Of a DNA stretch of 64,000 bases, positions 7,621 through 16,385 are shown piece by piece; positions within the stretch are counted from its first letter, which is position 1, and each line of letters starts with the position of its first letter. This stretch comes from Chryseobacterium contaminans (GTDB taxonomy: Bacteria; Bacteroidota; Bacteroidia; Flavobacteriales; Weeksellaceae): assembly GCF_001684955.1 (NCBI RefSeq), contig NZ_MAYF01000356.1:1-64000 (forward strand). The letters are read 5' to 3'. The position numbers and the translations under genes were made by a program. The notes under the pieces are model-generated. The model ran no database searches and had not been told where the DNA came from. It worked only from the letters and a program-made list of their open reading frames with translations.

Positions 7621-8166
7621 TTAAAAATTTTTTTCTTTAAATCCAGGAGCATTCTGGTCTTTTTCTGAAAGAACAGCATCTTTTTCATCAATCTTCCAGT
7701 CTATATTCAAATCTGGATCATTAAATTTTACACTTCCTTCTGATTCTTTATTATAAAAGTTATCACATTTATAAGAGAACACAGCATGAGTGCTTAGCAC
7801 TGAAAAACCATGGCCAAAACCTCTTGGTACATAAAGCTGTAATTTATTCACTGCAGTAAGTTCTATTCCGAACCATTGCCCGAATGTAGGAGAATCTTCT
7901 CTAAGATCAACTGCCACATCCCAAACGCTTCCTTCAAGACATGATACCAGTTTGGCTTGAGCATGCTCTCCTTTTTGAAGATGTAATCCTCTCAATACAC
8001 CATAAGAAGATTTGGAAACATTATCCTGAACAAAATGTCCGTTCATTCCTGTAAGTTCTTCAAATCTTTTTTCGTTGAACTTTTCAAAAAAGTAGCCTCT
8101 ATCATCTTCAAATACAGTAGGCTCTATAATATAACAGTCTTTAAGCGGGGTTTCTTTAATTTTCAT
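7621..8166 (-). CDS. rfbC: dTDP-4-dehydrorhamnose 3,5-epimerase-like protein
   Basis: This 181-residue cupin-fold protein looks like RmlC/RfbC, which epimerises C3 and C5 of dTDP-4-keto-6-deoxyglucose in dTDP-L-rhamnose synthesis. Visible family features are IIEPTVFEDDRGYFFE near residue 14, FVQDNVSKSSYGVLRGLHLQ (catalytic His in RGLHLQ), GSVWDVAVDLR, and YVPRGFGHGFSVLS. It is the last gene of the polysaccharide locus, three bases after the WbpL-like gene. No RmlA, RmlB or RmlD homologue is present in the window. Either those genes lie elsewhere or the enzyme acts on another nucleotide sugar. Confidence 0.9.
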   Translation of the reverse strand: MKIKETPLKDCYIIEPTVFEDDRGYFFEKFNEKRFEELTGMNGHFVQDNVSKSSYGVLRGLHLQKGEHAQAKLVSCLEGSVWDVAVDLREDSPTFGQWFGIELTAVNKLQLYVPRGFGHGFSVLSTHAVFSYKCDNFYNKESEGSVKFNDPDLNIDWKIDEKDAVLSEKDQNAPGFKEKNF

Positions 8167-8168
8167 GT

Positions 8169-9131
8169 TTATAGGTTATATTTTTTTTTCAAGCTCCATT
8201 TTAATCCCAAATATACTACACCTGCCGGAATAAATATAATTAAAAAGACAACCCAAATTGGAAGTTGCGAATGAATTAAAAATATATTAATAATTAATTG
8301 ACATAATGCATACACAAAGCTTATTATTAAATGGGAGACTTTCTTCTCATTCGCAAAAAGCTGATATAAATGTCTTCTATGAGCTTCAAAAATATTCTCT
8401 TTTAATAATAAGCGTTCCATAATGGTAAGTACCACTTCCATCCCATAAATAGATAACAGCAAAATATATTTATATTCTCCTGTCCTCATGATTAAAAGGG
8501 TAATAAGACCTATGACCCAGAAACCTATCCCCATACTACCAACATCTCCTGCAAAACACCTTGCTTTTTTTCTAAAATTAAAAAAAAGAAATACTGCACA
8601 TGCTAATACCGGATAATATATAAAACTATGATCAGTAAACTGGATAACTTCTCTATTGATATAAGCTAATGAACCTAAAGTAACCAAACTATAGAGCCCG
8701 GTCATCCCATTAATACCATCCATGAAATTATAAGCATTCAATGTACCAATAATTACAATGAATAGTATGGGCCAAACCCAAACAGGCATTAAAGTAAATG
8801 CCCCGGTAAAATACAACAACAATACTACTGAAATCAAATGAACTGATAATCTGATCTTATTAGACAGAGTCCTAACATCATCTATAAAACTAATTGTACA
8901 GATAGCCAGTAAACCCAAGCCAAAAGACCAATAGTTTTGTATAACTTCATCAAAATTGAAGAAACAAAAGATAATAAAAGCAATAGGAAAAATAATTCCA
9001 CCCCCTCTTAAGGTAATCTGCGTGTGTGCACTTCGATGGTTGGGTTTATCAATGATATTGTATTTATCTGCTATTTTGAAATAAATAAGTATTGAGACAA
9101 ATAACAGTAGTGTTACAAAAATATATTCCAT
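8169..9131 (-). CDS. WbpL/WecA-family undecaprenyl-phosphate sugar-1-phosphate transferase
   Basis: This polytopic membrane protein (320 residues, about ten membrane segments) belongs to the MraY/WecA glycosyltransferase family 4. It would start each repeat unit by moving an N-acetylhexosamine-1-phosphate from a UDP-sugar to undecaprenyl phosphate on the inner membrane. It shows RSAHTQITLRGGG at 33-45 (characteristic of the WbpL branch), the Mg-binding Asp pair in FIDDVRT (84-85), NAYNFMDGINGM at 132-143, FAGDVGSM with Asp196, and the cytoplasmic HRRHLYQ motif at 251-257. WbpL-type enzymes use UDP-D-FucNAc or UDP-D-QuiNAc, and a WbpV-like reductase gene sits directly upstream with a one-base start/stop overlap. 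Confidence 0.88.
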   Translation of the reverse strand: MEYIFVTLLLFVSILIYFKIADKYNIIDKPNHRSAHTQITLRGGGIIFPIAFIIFCFFNFDEVIQNYWSFGLGLLAICTISFIDDVRTLSNKIRLSVHLISVVLLLYFTGAFTLMPVWVWPILFIVIIGTLNAYNFMDGINGMTGLYSLVTLGSLAYINREVIQFTDHSFIYYPVLACAVFLFFNFRKKARCFAGDVGSMGIGFWVIGLITLLIMRTGEYKYILLLSIYGMEVVLTIMERLLLKENIFEAHRRHLYQLFANEKKVSHLIISFVYALCQLIINIFLIHSQLPIWVVFLIIFIPAGVVYLGLKWSLKKKYNL

Positions 9132-10027
9132 TATTTTGTTTGAAAACTTTTTATAGTTTTTGTTAATCCTTCTTCAGCTGAGACTGGCAGCTTTGAAAGT
9201 TGTAAAGCTTTTTTAATTTTAATATTAGAAACGGCATAACTTTCCGTAAGCTTTTTTAGTCTCTCAGAGTTCAGTGGCAATTTAATTTTATCACCTAATT
9301 TTGCGATAGAAATAATCAACTTTTTGGAAATTTTCAATAATTTTAATTTTTTACCTGATGTTTTACTTATAATTTGTATAAGTTTATTGGTGGAAATAAA
9401 ATCATCATCAGCAAAATTATAAATTCCCGAGTTAATATTCTTATTTTTAAGAATTTGTAATATTAAAAAGTTCAAATTATCTATGCTTAAAAAGGATCTT
9501 TGATTTTCAAAAGCAGCAAGTGGCCATGGAATTCCTTTTTCTACCACTTTATATAATAAATTTAAATTTCCTTTATTTCCAGGGCCATGAATCATACATG
9601 GTCGAATAATAAAAAGTCTCTTTCCAGCCGGTAGCACTTTTGACAATAAATATTCTTCCGCTAAAAGCTTAGACTTCCCATAAGGTGTTTTAGGATCTGA
9701 ATGATGGTCTTCATTTAAAATATCATCTACTGTATCTGCTGTAGCTTTTACACTACTGAAATACAAAAAGTCTTTAATATCCGAGTTTATAAATTCATCA
9801 AAAAGCTCTTTTGTCAGCTCTGTATTGATCTTAAAATATTCCTCATCAGCAGCAGTATTAGCTGTATCGTGAGCTTTTCCCGCAAGATGTATCAAAGCAT
9901 CATAATTTCCAGAAAGTCTCCAATCATTTCTAAGGGATAATCCTACAGGATTACACTGGTTCTCTTCAAGATATTTAAATAGGTTCTGCCCTACAAACCC
10001 CGATACTCCTGTAATAACAACATTCAT
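9131..10027 (-). CDS. NAD-dependent epimerase/reductase, WbpV-like (UDP-QuiNAc synthesis)
   Basis: This is an extended short-chain dehydrogenase of 298 residues. It has the NAD-binding motif TGVSGFVGQN at 7-16, DALIHLAGKAHD near 44, catalytic Ser in YFSSVKA, and the YGKSK pair near 134. The IRPCMIHGPGNKGNL segment is typical of the group that reduces UDP-4-keto-6-deoxy-GlcNAc to UDP-D-QuiNAc (WbpV/WreQ). The substrate is inferred from that resemblance and from its neighbours: a WbpL-type initiating transferase downstream and a WbpM/PglF-type dehydratase at the head of the locus. It overlaps wbuB by four bases and the WbpL-like gene by one. Confidence 0.82.
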   Translation of the reverse strand: MNVVITGVSGFVGQNLFKYLEENQCNPVGLSLRNDWRLSGNYDALIHLAGKAHDTANTAADEEYFKINTELTKELFDEFINSDIKDFLYFSSVKATADTVDDILNEDHHSDPKTPYGKSKLLAEEYLLSKVLPAGKRLFIIRPCMIHGPGNKGNLNLLYKVVEKGIPWPLAAFENQRSFLSIDNLNFLILQILKNKNINSGIYNFADDDFISTNKLIQIISKTSGKKLKLLKISKKLIISIAKLGDKIKLPLNSERLKKLTESYAVSNIKIKKALQLSKLPVSAEEGLTKTIKSFQTK

Positions 10028-11232
10028 TTTTTTGAAATTATTTTTTCAAGATTTGAAATACATTCCTCCATTTTATAATTTTTCTCATAAAAGAATTTTC
10101 CGTTAAGCCCCATTACATTTAATTCTTCTTTGTCCTTCTGAGATGCTAATTCTATAGTTTTTGCCAATTTTTCACCATCTCCTGCTGGAACAGTAAATCC
10201 ACATCTGGCTTCTTTTATATTTTCAGCTCCTTCTCCGTTTAACATTGCCATAATGGGTTTTCCTGAACTCATATATGCCTGGACTTTAGCTGGCACAGTG
10301 AGATTAAAGATAGGATCATCTTTAAGACTTACCAATAATATATTTGCAGCATTAAAGAAAGAAGCCATTGCCTCAACAGGAAATCTGCCCATTGTATATA
10401 CTGTATCTTGTAACTCATGTTCTTTAATAAAGTCTTGCACAAAAGGCATCTTGCGCCCATCTCCTACTAGTATAATTTTAATATACTTAATGTTTTTAAG
10501 CTTAAGGGCTGCCTCCATTATGCTTTCCATATCCTGAGCCTCACCAATATTTCCAGCAAACATTACCTTAAAGCCATCTGGAAGGTCAGGAATAGGATAA
10601 TCAAGGTTTCCTGAGGAAATAGTATCTTCAGCCCAATTGGGGAAATATTCAATTTTACTTTTGTAATTTCCTTTTTCTAATATTGACTCTTTAAAACCTT
10701 TAGAAGTAATTAGTATTTTCTCAGATTCATTATAAAACTTCTGAACCATCTTAGTGAAAAAGTTCAGAACAAATTTATTTTTTATTCCTCCTGCTATTTC
10801 AAGACTTTCAGGCCAAAGATCCATCACCCAGAAATAAACAGGAGTTTTCTGTAATTTTTTTATAACCAGAGCTGGATAAAACTGAGTAATCGGAGAGGGT
10901 TCATGAACAATAACAGCATCATACTTTTCCTGAGATGACAATTTTCTGGCTTTTAAAGAAGCAAAAAATGCCCAGCTAAAATAATTAAGAAAAAGCCTAA
11001 TTCCCCCTCCTTTTCCTCGGGGTAATAACAAAGCTCTAATAATTTTAACTCCATCAATCATCTGTTCTCTGTTTTCAGAAAAGCTATATCCATCATAAAT
11101 TTTCCCTTCAGGATAATTAGGAATACCAGTCAAAACAGTAACATTATGGCCTCTTTTTTGAAGTTCAAAGGCCATATCATTACTCTTAAAGTTTTCAGGA
11201 TAAAAGTATTGGGTTACAATTAATATATTCAT
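10024..11232 (-). CDS. wbuB: WbuB-like glycosyltransferase (GT4), putative L-fucosaminyl transferase
   Basis: This is a GT-B-fold glycosyltransferase of 402 residues. The N-terminus MNILIVTQYFYPENFKSND, the HNVTVLTGIPNYPEGKIYDGY stretch near 29-49 and the VHEPSPITQFYPA segment are characteristic of WbuB, the putative L-fucosamine transferase found beside fnlABC in E. coli O-antigen clusters. The C-terminal nucleotide-binding half carries VMFAGNIGEAQDMES and the acceptor/donor motif TVPAKVQAYMSSGKPIMAMLNGE. It is translationally coupled to fnlC (one-base overlap) and to the WbpV-like gene (four-base overlap). Its position directly after the UDP-L-FucNAc synthesis genes supports that donor. Confidence 0.87.
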   Translation of the reverse strand: MNILIVTQYFYPENFKSNDMAFELQKRGHNVTVLTGIPNYPEGKIYDGYSFSENREQMIDGVKIIRALLLPRGKGGGIRLFLNYFSWAFFASLKARKLSSQEKYDAVIVHEPSPITQFYPALVIKKLQKTPVYFWVMDLWPESLEIAGGIKNKFVLNFFTKMVQKFYNESEKILITSKGFKESILEKGNYKSKIEYFPNWAEDTISSGNLDYPIPDLPDGFKVMFAGNIGEAQDMESIMEAALKLKNIKYIKIILVGDGRKMPFVQDFIKEHELQDTVYTMGRFPVEAMASFFNAANILLVSLKDDPIFNLTVPAKVQAYMSSGKPIMAMLNGEGAENIKEARCGFTVPAGDGEKLAKTIELASQKDKEELNVMGLNGKFFYEKNYKMEECISNLEKIISKK

Positions 11233-12368
11233 TATTTTTTGCTCCAGACCACTCTGTTAATATAATCAGTATAACTAAGGATAATTCTGACCATTTTCTC
11301 AGAAACATTTGGCATAGAATAATCCGATACTTGTCTATAGTTTCTTTCTTTTCCAACTTTCTGTTGTTGTAGTTGAACCAAACCTTGCAAAATTCTATCA
11401 GGTGAAAGCCCTACCATCATCACTGATGCTTCTTCCATTGCCTCAGGTCTTTCGTGAGCTTCTCTTATATTCAACGCTCTGAAATTCAGTATCGAAGATT
11501 CTTCAGAGATGGTTCCTGAGTCTGAAAGCACAGCAAATGAACGCATTTGTAAAGCGTTATAATCGTGGAATCCTAGAGGTTTTAGGAACTGGATTTCCGG
11601 ACGCATTTCAATCTGCATTTTATCAATCATATTTTTTGTACGTGGGTGCGTAGATACAATGATTGGGTATTGATACTTTTCAGCAATCGCGTTTAAAGAC
11701 TCCATTAGTCCTCTGAAATTTTTCTCAGAGTTGATGTTTTCTTCTCTATGTGATGAAATCACAAAATATTTACCTTCTTCTAAGCTTAATCTTGACAAAA
11801 CATCTGAACTTTCTATTTGAGGTAAATAATGATTTAATACTTCAAACATCGGAGAACCTGTTTTGATAATTCTATCAGCAGGAAGACCTTCTCTTAAAAG
11901 GTATTCACGTGCAATATCAGAATAAGTTAGATTAATATCAGCAGTATGATCTACAATTTTACGATTTGTTTCTTCAGGCACACGTTGATCAAAACATCTA
12001 TTACCAGCTTCCATGTGAAAAATTGGTATTTGTCTCTTTTTAGCAGGAATAGCACAAAGGCAAGAATTAGTATCTCCTAAAACTAAGAAAGCCTCTGGTT
12101 GTAGGGTTTCTAAAAGAGGATCAATTTTAATCAAAATATTTCCTACAGTTTCTGTTGCTGTTTTTCCAGCAGCTTCAAGGAAATAGTCTGGCTTGCGAAG
12201 ACCTAAATCTTCAAAAAAGATTTGATTAAGTTCATAATCATAATTCTGTCCTGTATGGACAATGATATGTTCTACTGCTTCGGAAGCATCCAAAGCTGAT
12301 AATACTCTCGATAATCTAATAATTTCTGGTCGAGTTCCTACAACCGTCACTACTTTTAATTTTTTCAT
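11232..12368 (-). CDS. fnlC: UDP-N-acetylglucosamine 2-epimerase, FnlC/CapG type
   Basis: This non-hydrolysing 2-epimerase belongs to the WecB fold (378 residues). Motifs: VVGTRPEIIRLS at 9-20, HTGQNYDYELNQIFFEDL from 38, LGDTNSCLCA near 98, HMEAGNRCFDQRVPEETNR near 118-136, SSHREENI, and DSGTISEESS. The HMEAGNRCFDQRVPEE form is typical of FnlC/CapG, which makes UDP-L-FucNAc from UDP-N-acetyl-L-pneumosamine, rather than of the plain WecB that makes ManNAc. FnlA- and FnlB-like genes directly upstream support that step. I start it at the ATG at 12368; the frame can extend one codon to a TTG. Confidence 0.9.
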   Translation of the reverse strand: MKKLKVVTVVGTRPEIIRLSRVLSALDASEAVEHIIVHTGQNYDYELNQIFFEDLGLRKPDYFLEAAGKTATETVGNILIKIDPLLETLQPEAFLVLGDTNSCLCAIPAKKRQIPIFHMEAGNRCFDQRVPEETNRKIVDHTADINLTYSDIAREYLLREGLPADRIIKTGSPMFEVLNHYLPQIESSDVLSRLSLEEGKYFVISSHREENINSEKNFRGLMESLNAIAEKYQYPIIVSTHPRTKNMIDKMQIEMRPEIQFLKPLGFHDYNALQMRSFAVLSDSGTISEESSILNFRALNIREAHERPEAMEEASVMMVGLSPDRILQGLVQLQQQKVGKERNYRQVSDYSMPNVSEKMVRIILSYTDYINRVVWSKK

Positions 12369-12390
12369 CAAACCAATCTTACTTTATAAT

Positions 12391-13509
12391 TTATACTTCT
12401 AAGAAATAAGTGTCTGCATCTTCAGGGTTGAAAGGCTCATCAATCCAAAAAATAGTATATAACTCCTCTTCTCCTATATTTTTAATATTGTGGGTATACC
12501 AAATTGGCATATCTACATAGGCAGGCTCTGCACCATCTAAATAGAAGTCCATTACTTCATCAGTATCAATTTTTCTCAACTGAATTAAAGCTTTTCCTTT
12601 TATTACAGCAAAACGCTCTATTTTTCGTGTATGATAATGATTACCTCTTGTAATTCCTGGTACTGTAGTTGAAAATGAACACTGACCTCCTATTCCCAAT
12701 CTGATTACTTCAACAAAAGCTCCTCTTGGATCTCTATGCTGTGTAAATTTCACAGGATAGTGTTCTATATGATTAATATAAGAACGATAAGTATTAAATA
12801 AATTATGCTCAAATTTATCTTTTAAAACAGGAATTTCTCCCCCATCCAGATATTTGATTTTAAAATCATTAAGCAGGGTTAATACTTCAGATACTTTTTT
12901 AATTGCAGTTTCTTCAACCCATAATTCCGGTTGACTTTTCTCGGAGCGAATTTCTGTAATAATTTTCATTACAAGTTCCTGAACGTAGATCAACTTTACA
13001 TCACCATCATTATCAATTTTTGGAGTCTCACCAGATGTTAATTGATGACAAAAAGTAGCTATAAATGAATTATAAAATGGCTTTCCAAAAGCACCAAATA
13101 CATTAGGAATAATTAACCCTGTCACTTTACCCCCATTTTCATTAGCCCAATTTACAATGCTTTCTCTTCCTTCGCGTTTTGATTTTCCATAAAGATTGTC
13201 ACGCTCTTCCTGAGTGGATGATGAAATTAGAACATGAGCCTTAGAGTTTGTCCTTTTTAATGAATCAACTAATGTCTTAGCTAAAGTAACATTCGCTTCA
13301 TAAATTACTTCCTGGCTTTCGTGACGATTCATTGCTGCTAAATGTACAATAACATCACATTTTGTTACAAAAGCATCCAACTCTGATTGATTTTCAAAAT
13401 ATTCCTTCTGGAAATCAACACGTTCAAATTCTTCAGGAAACAACCCTAAAGTATTATATAAATGACGGCCAACAAAACCATTTTGGCCGGTAATTCCTAT
13501 TTTTTTCAT
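12391..13509 (-). CDS. capF: CapF/FnlB-type 4-keto reductase with C-terminal cupin
   Basis: This 372-residue bifunctional-looking protein has an N-terminal SDR domain (GITGQNGFVGRHL from residue 4, DVIVHLAAMNRHES, YGKSKREGRE) and a C-terminal cupin (from about 250: QHRDPRGAFVEV, RGNHYHTRKIERFAVIKGKA, MPIWYTHNIKN). That two-domain layout is diagnostic of CapF/FnlB. CapF reduces the 4-keto sugar made by CapE to UDP-6-deoxy-L-talosamine in UDP-L-FucNAc synthesis. The cupin histidines of GNHYH and YTHN are the expected zinc ligands. The gene overlaps the upstream cupin gene by four bases. Confidence 0.92.
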   Translation of the reverse strand: MKKIGITGQNGFVGRHLYNTLGLFPEEFERVDFQKEYFENQSELDAFVTKCDVIVHLAAMNRHESQEVIYEANVTLAKTLVDSLKRTNSKAHVLISSSTQEERDNLYGKSKREGRESIVNWANENGGKVTGLIIPNVFGAFGKPFYNSFIATFCHQLTSGETPKIDNDGDVKLIYVQELVMKIITEIRSEKSQPELWVEETAIKKVSEVLTLLNDFKIKYLDGGEIPVLKDKFEHNLFNTYRSYINHIEHYPVKFTQHRDPRGAFVEVIRLGIGGQCSFSTTVPGITRGNHYHTRKIERFAVIKGKALIQLRKIDTDEVMDFYLDGAEPAYVDMPIWYTHNIKNIGEEELYTIFWIDEPFNPEDADTYFLEV

Positions 13510-13919
13510 AGCTTAATATTAAAATGATTCAGAGGAAAACGATATTCATCTTTGATTTCTCCTAATCCATAATTGGCAAGAACTAATAACTTACTTCCTT
13601 CTTCTGCCGCCTTGATCGCAGTAATACAACCAGCTTTTATATGAAGAAAATCCAATGTTTCGGGATTTAGATCATAATATTGAACTTCTAAATTTTGTGA
13701 AGGATTATCAAAATCATCTACTTCAATAACAGCGATTCTAAAGCTTCCCTTGATACAAGAGAACCAACGCTGTTCAATGGCATGGCCTTGCCATCCTCTC
13801 ACAAAATTGATATTTGCGTTTTCAATGATATAAATTCTTTTGACGGCCGAGGCATCAAAATCATTATTAAATCTGATTACCCCCCTTTCGTCTTCAAATT
13901 TATTTCCTTTAGTAAACAT
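13506..13919 (-). CDS. WxcM-like cupin, putative sugar epimerase/isomerase
   Basis: This 137-residue cupin resembles the WxcM/FdtA group of nucleotide-sugar 3,4-ketoisomerases. It shows DERGVIRFNNDFD near residue 10, the RIYIIENANINFVRGWQGHAIEQRWF region with the HxxxQ active-site-like arrangement at about 46-50, and FLHIKAGCITAIKA near 91. Such proteins often sit between FnlA and CapF homologues in Bacteroidetes polysaccharide clusters; a defined reaction in that position is not established to my knowledge. It overlaps capF by four bases and follows the FnlA gene by 44 bases. Its exact role is inferred to be an isomerase or scaffold step in L-FucNAc synthesis. Confidence 0.75.
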   Translation of the reverse strand: MFTKGNKFEDERGVIRFNNDFDASAVKRIYIIENANINFVRGWQGHAIEQRWFSCIKGSFRIAVIEVDDFDNPSQNLEVQYYDLNPETLDFLHIKAGCITAIKAAEEGSKLLVLANYGLGEIKDEYRFPLNHFNIKL

Positions 13920-13963
13920 ATATTTTTTCCTTTATCATTTTTAAAGAATAAAATTATCAAAAG

Positions 13964-14998
13964 TTAGTAGGGATATTGCATTATATCTTCTCCGAAAACT
14001 TCTTTACGTATTAATGGTAAAGAAGAAACTAATTTCTTAAGCCCTTCTACTCCTTGTTGTTCTGTATTATGAGAATGATAATCTTCTACTTTAGAAATAT
14101 CTTCTTCTCCTTCTGAAAAATATTTAGCATAATTAAGATCGCGATTATCTGCTGGAACTCTATAGAAATCACCCATATCCTCTGCTTTCAGCATTTCCTC
14201 TCGAGTACATAATGTTTCATAGAGTTTTTCACCATGACGAGTCCCAATTACTTTAATTGGAACTTCTTTCCCTGTAAGCTCAATTAACGCTTTAGCCAGA
14301 TCACCAATACTACCAGCTGGTGCCTTATTAACAAATAAGTCGCCAGGGTTACCATTTTCAAAAGCAAATAATACCAAATCAACCGCATCTTCCAAAGACA
14401 TAAAAAAACGTGACATATTAGGATCTGTAATAGTAATAGCTTCTCCTTTTTGAATCTGATTTAAAAATAAAGGAATAACAGATCCTCTTGAAGCCATTAC
14501 ATTTCCATAACGCGTAAGACATACCACAGTATCTGTAAGATTTCTAGCTTCTGCAACGGCTACTTTTTCCATCATTGCTTTAGAGATTCCCATTGCATTA
14601 ATAGGGTAAGCCGCTTTATCAGTTGAAAGACAAATTACTTTTTTCACTCCATTGGAAGCAGCAGCACGAATAACATTTTGAGTTCCTTCTACATTTGTTT
14701 TCACGGCTTGCATTGGGAAGAATTCACAAGATGGAACTTGCTTTAAAGCAGCAGCGTGGAAAATGTAATCTACACCACGCATTGCTTGTTCTACTGAGTT
14801 ATAATCACGAACATCTCCAATATAATATTTAATTTTTTCATTTTTATAAAGGTTTCGCATATCATCTTGTTTCTTTTCGTCACGAGAGAAAATACGAATC
14901 TCTTTAAAATGATCTGTCGCTAAAAAACGATTAAGCACAGCTGTTCCAAAAGAACCTGTGCCACCTGTAATCAAAAGTGTTTTATTTTGAATTTGCAT
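13964..14998 (-). CDS. fnlA: UDP-GlcNAc 4,6-dehydratase/5-epimerase, FnlA/CapE type
   Basis: This enzyme begins UDP-L-FucNAc synthesis: it converts UDP-GlcNAc into UDP-2-acetamido-2,6-dideoxy-beta-L-arabino-4-hexulose. The 344-residue SDR has TGGTGSFGTAVL at 11-22, DYIFHAAALKQVPSCEFFP near 77-95 and a catalytic region with Ser125, Met136 and Lys140. Met replaces the usual SDR tyrosine, as is known for CapE and related dehydratases. The MSRFFMSLEDAVDLV segment near 215 and the C-terminal EDYHSHNTEQQGVEGLKKL are typical of FnlA/CapE. It lies two bases after the HisF-like gene. Confidence 0.92.
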   Translation of the reverse strand: MQIQNKTLLITGGTGSFGTAVLNRFLATDHFKEIRIFSRDEKKQDDMRNLYKNEKIKYYIGDVRDYNSVEQAMRGVDYIFHAAALKQVPSCEFFPMQAVKTNVEGTQNVIRAAASNGVKKVICLSTDKAAYPINAMGISKAMMEKVAVAEARNLTDTVVCLTRYGNVMASRGSVIPLFLNQIQKGEAITITDPNMSRFFMSLEDAVDLVLFAFENGNPGDLFVNKAPAGSIGDLAKALIELTGKEVPIKVIGTRHGEKLYETLCTREEMLKAEDMGDFYRVPADNRDLNYAKYFSEGEEDISKVEDYHSHNTEQQGVEGLKKLVSSLPLIRKEVFGEDIMQYPY

Positions 14999-15000
14999 AA

Positions 15001-15765
15001 TTATTTTCTTAATAAATTTTCTTTTTCTTCTTTAATTGGATAGTTAATCAAAACGGCTTTATATTTCCCTTTAAACACGAATAAACTTCCGGCTGCGACT
15101 CCAATAATTTCATGTTTATCAATCACTTTTTTGATATCTTCTAAGCTTCCTGCACCACCTAATACTGTCATAGGAAGTGATGTTTTTTCTCTTGCCTTAT
15201 CAATTAAGGACATGTCATACCCTTTCATTACACCATCCTGATCTATAGAATTAATTACGATTTCACCAGCACCTAATTGCTGAGCTTCTTCAATAAATTT
15301 AAAAGGATTAATTCCTGTTGCTTTTTTGCCATTATGAGTATACACTTCATATCCCCCAAATAATTTTTTCTTAACATCCAACACTACGATCACACTTTGA
15401 GCGCCTACTCTATCGGCTATTTGTGTAATAAGCTTAGGATTATTAAGAACTGCAGAAGATAGAGCAATTTTTTCAATTCCTAATCCAAAAATTTTCTGAG
15501 CCTGTTCAACGGTTTTTACACCACCACCATAGCACAAAGGCATTCTGGATTGATTAGCGATTCTCTCAATAAGACTATAGTTAGGCTCCAACCCTTTTGT
15601 TGTAGCATCGATGTCAAAAATAGCGAGCTCGTCTACTTCTTTTTCATTAAAGATTTTAACAGCATTGATAGGATCCCCAACATATTTGGGATTTTTGAAA
15701 TTAACGGTCTTTACCAAACCATTATCTTGTATCAACAAACTTGGTATAATTCTCGGTCTAAGCAT
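15001..15765 (-). CDS. wbuZ: HisF-like protein WbuZ (acetamidino-sugar synthesis)
   Basis: This TIM-barrel HisF homologue (254 residues) is dedicated to sugar amidation. In the polysaccharide version the HisH/HisF pair supplies ammonia to an N-acetyl-sugar amidotransferase. The phosphate-binding loops are recognisable (CYGGGVKTVEQA, AAGSLFVFKG), and the second-half Asp in VIVVLDVKK is kept. However, where histidine-pathway HisF reads CLDVKDGR (catalytic Asp11), this protein reads SLLIQDNG, so the general acid for imidazole formation is Leu. That agrees with a channel role rather than histidine synthesis. No other his genes are nearby; wbuY and wbuX are immediately upstream. Confidence 0.9.
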   Translation of the reverse strand: MLRPRIIPSLLIQDNGLVKTVNFKNPKYVGDPINAVKIFNEKEVDELAIFDIDATTKGLEPNYSLIERIANQSRMPLCYGGGVKTVEQAQKIFGLGIEKIALSSAVLNNPKLITQIADRVGAQSVIVVLDVKKKLFGGYEVYTHNGKKATGINPFKFIEEAQQLGAGEIVINSIDQDGVMKGYDMSLIDKAREKTSLPMTVLGGAGSLEDIKKVIDKHEIIGVAAGSLFVFKGKYKAVLINYPIKEEKENLLRK

Positions 15766-15770
15766 CAGTA

Positions 15771-16385
15771 TTAGAGTTTAGCAAAATTGTGAAGTAATAT
15801 TTCTCCATAAGAATGGCTTTTCTCAGGATGGAACTGGATCCCATATTTATTTTCATGATGGGCAGCTGACGCAAATTCTCCACCATAATCAGTAATAGCC
15901 ATAATATCTTCTGAATTATTACATTCAAAATAATAAGTATGCAAAAAGTAGAAAATAGCATCTCTTTCCAGACCTTTAAAAAGATCAAGATCTTTAACTG
16001 GTTTCACGTCATTCCATCCCATATGAGGAAGACGTGTAACTTGTTTGATTTTGCTTTCATCAAACTTTTTAACAGTGGCGTTTATCCATTTTAAACCTTC
16101 CAAGGTTCCTTCATCGCTGTTATTAGCCATCATTTGCATTCCAACACATATTCCGATAACTGGGATTTTTTTCTCAAGAACCAATTCGTCTAATGTATCC
16201 CTCATTCCTGAATTATTAAGCTGTGACATAGCATGATCAAAATGTCCTACTCCAGGAAGGATAAGCTTTTGAGCATCCAGTAAGTCTTCTTTTGTTTTTG
16301 CAATTTTTACAGGGACATCTACCCTTTTATATACATTGACGAAGGCGTTGATATTTCCAACGCCATAATCTATAAGTGTTATCAT
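15771..16385 (-). CDS. wbuY: HisH-like glutaminase WbuY (acetamidino-sugar synthesis)
   Basis: This is a class I glutamine amidotransferase of the HisH type, 204 residues. It hydrolyses glutamine and passes ammonia to its HisF-like partner. The catalytic triad is complete: Cys80 in GICVGMQMM, His186 and Glu188 in FHPEKSH. The oxyanion PGVGHFDHAM segment lies near 44-53. It overlaps the amidotransferase gene by four bases and is five bases from the HisF-like gene, so the three form one translational block as in E. coli and Pseudomonas O-antigen clusters that make amidino sugars. A second copy for histidine synthesis would be expected elsewhere in the genome. Confidence 0.9.
   Translation of the reverse strand: MITLIDYGVGNINAFVNVYKRVDVPVKIAKTKEDLLDAQKLILPGVGHFDHAMSQLNNSGMRDTLDELVLEKKIPVIGICVGMQMMANNSDEGTLEGLKWINATVKKFDESKIKQVTRLPHMGWNDVKPVKDLDLFKGLERDAIFYFLHTYYFECNNSEDIMAITDYGGEFASAAHHENKYGIQFHPEKSHSYGEILLHNFAKL

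Noticed and set aside
15001-16385. Histidine biosynthesis genes hisF and hisH
   Set aside because: They lie between an N-acetyl-sugar amidotransferase and fnlA, and the HisF-like protein lacks the catalytic Asp11; the WbuY/WbuZ role fits better.
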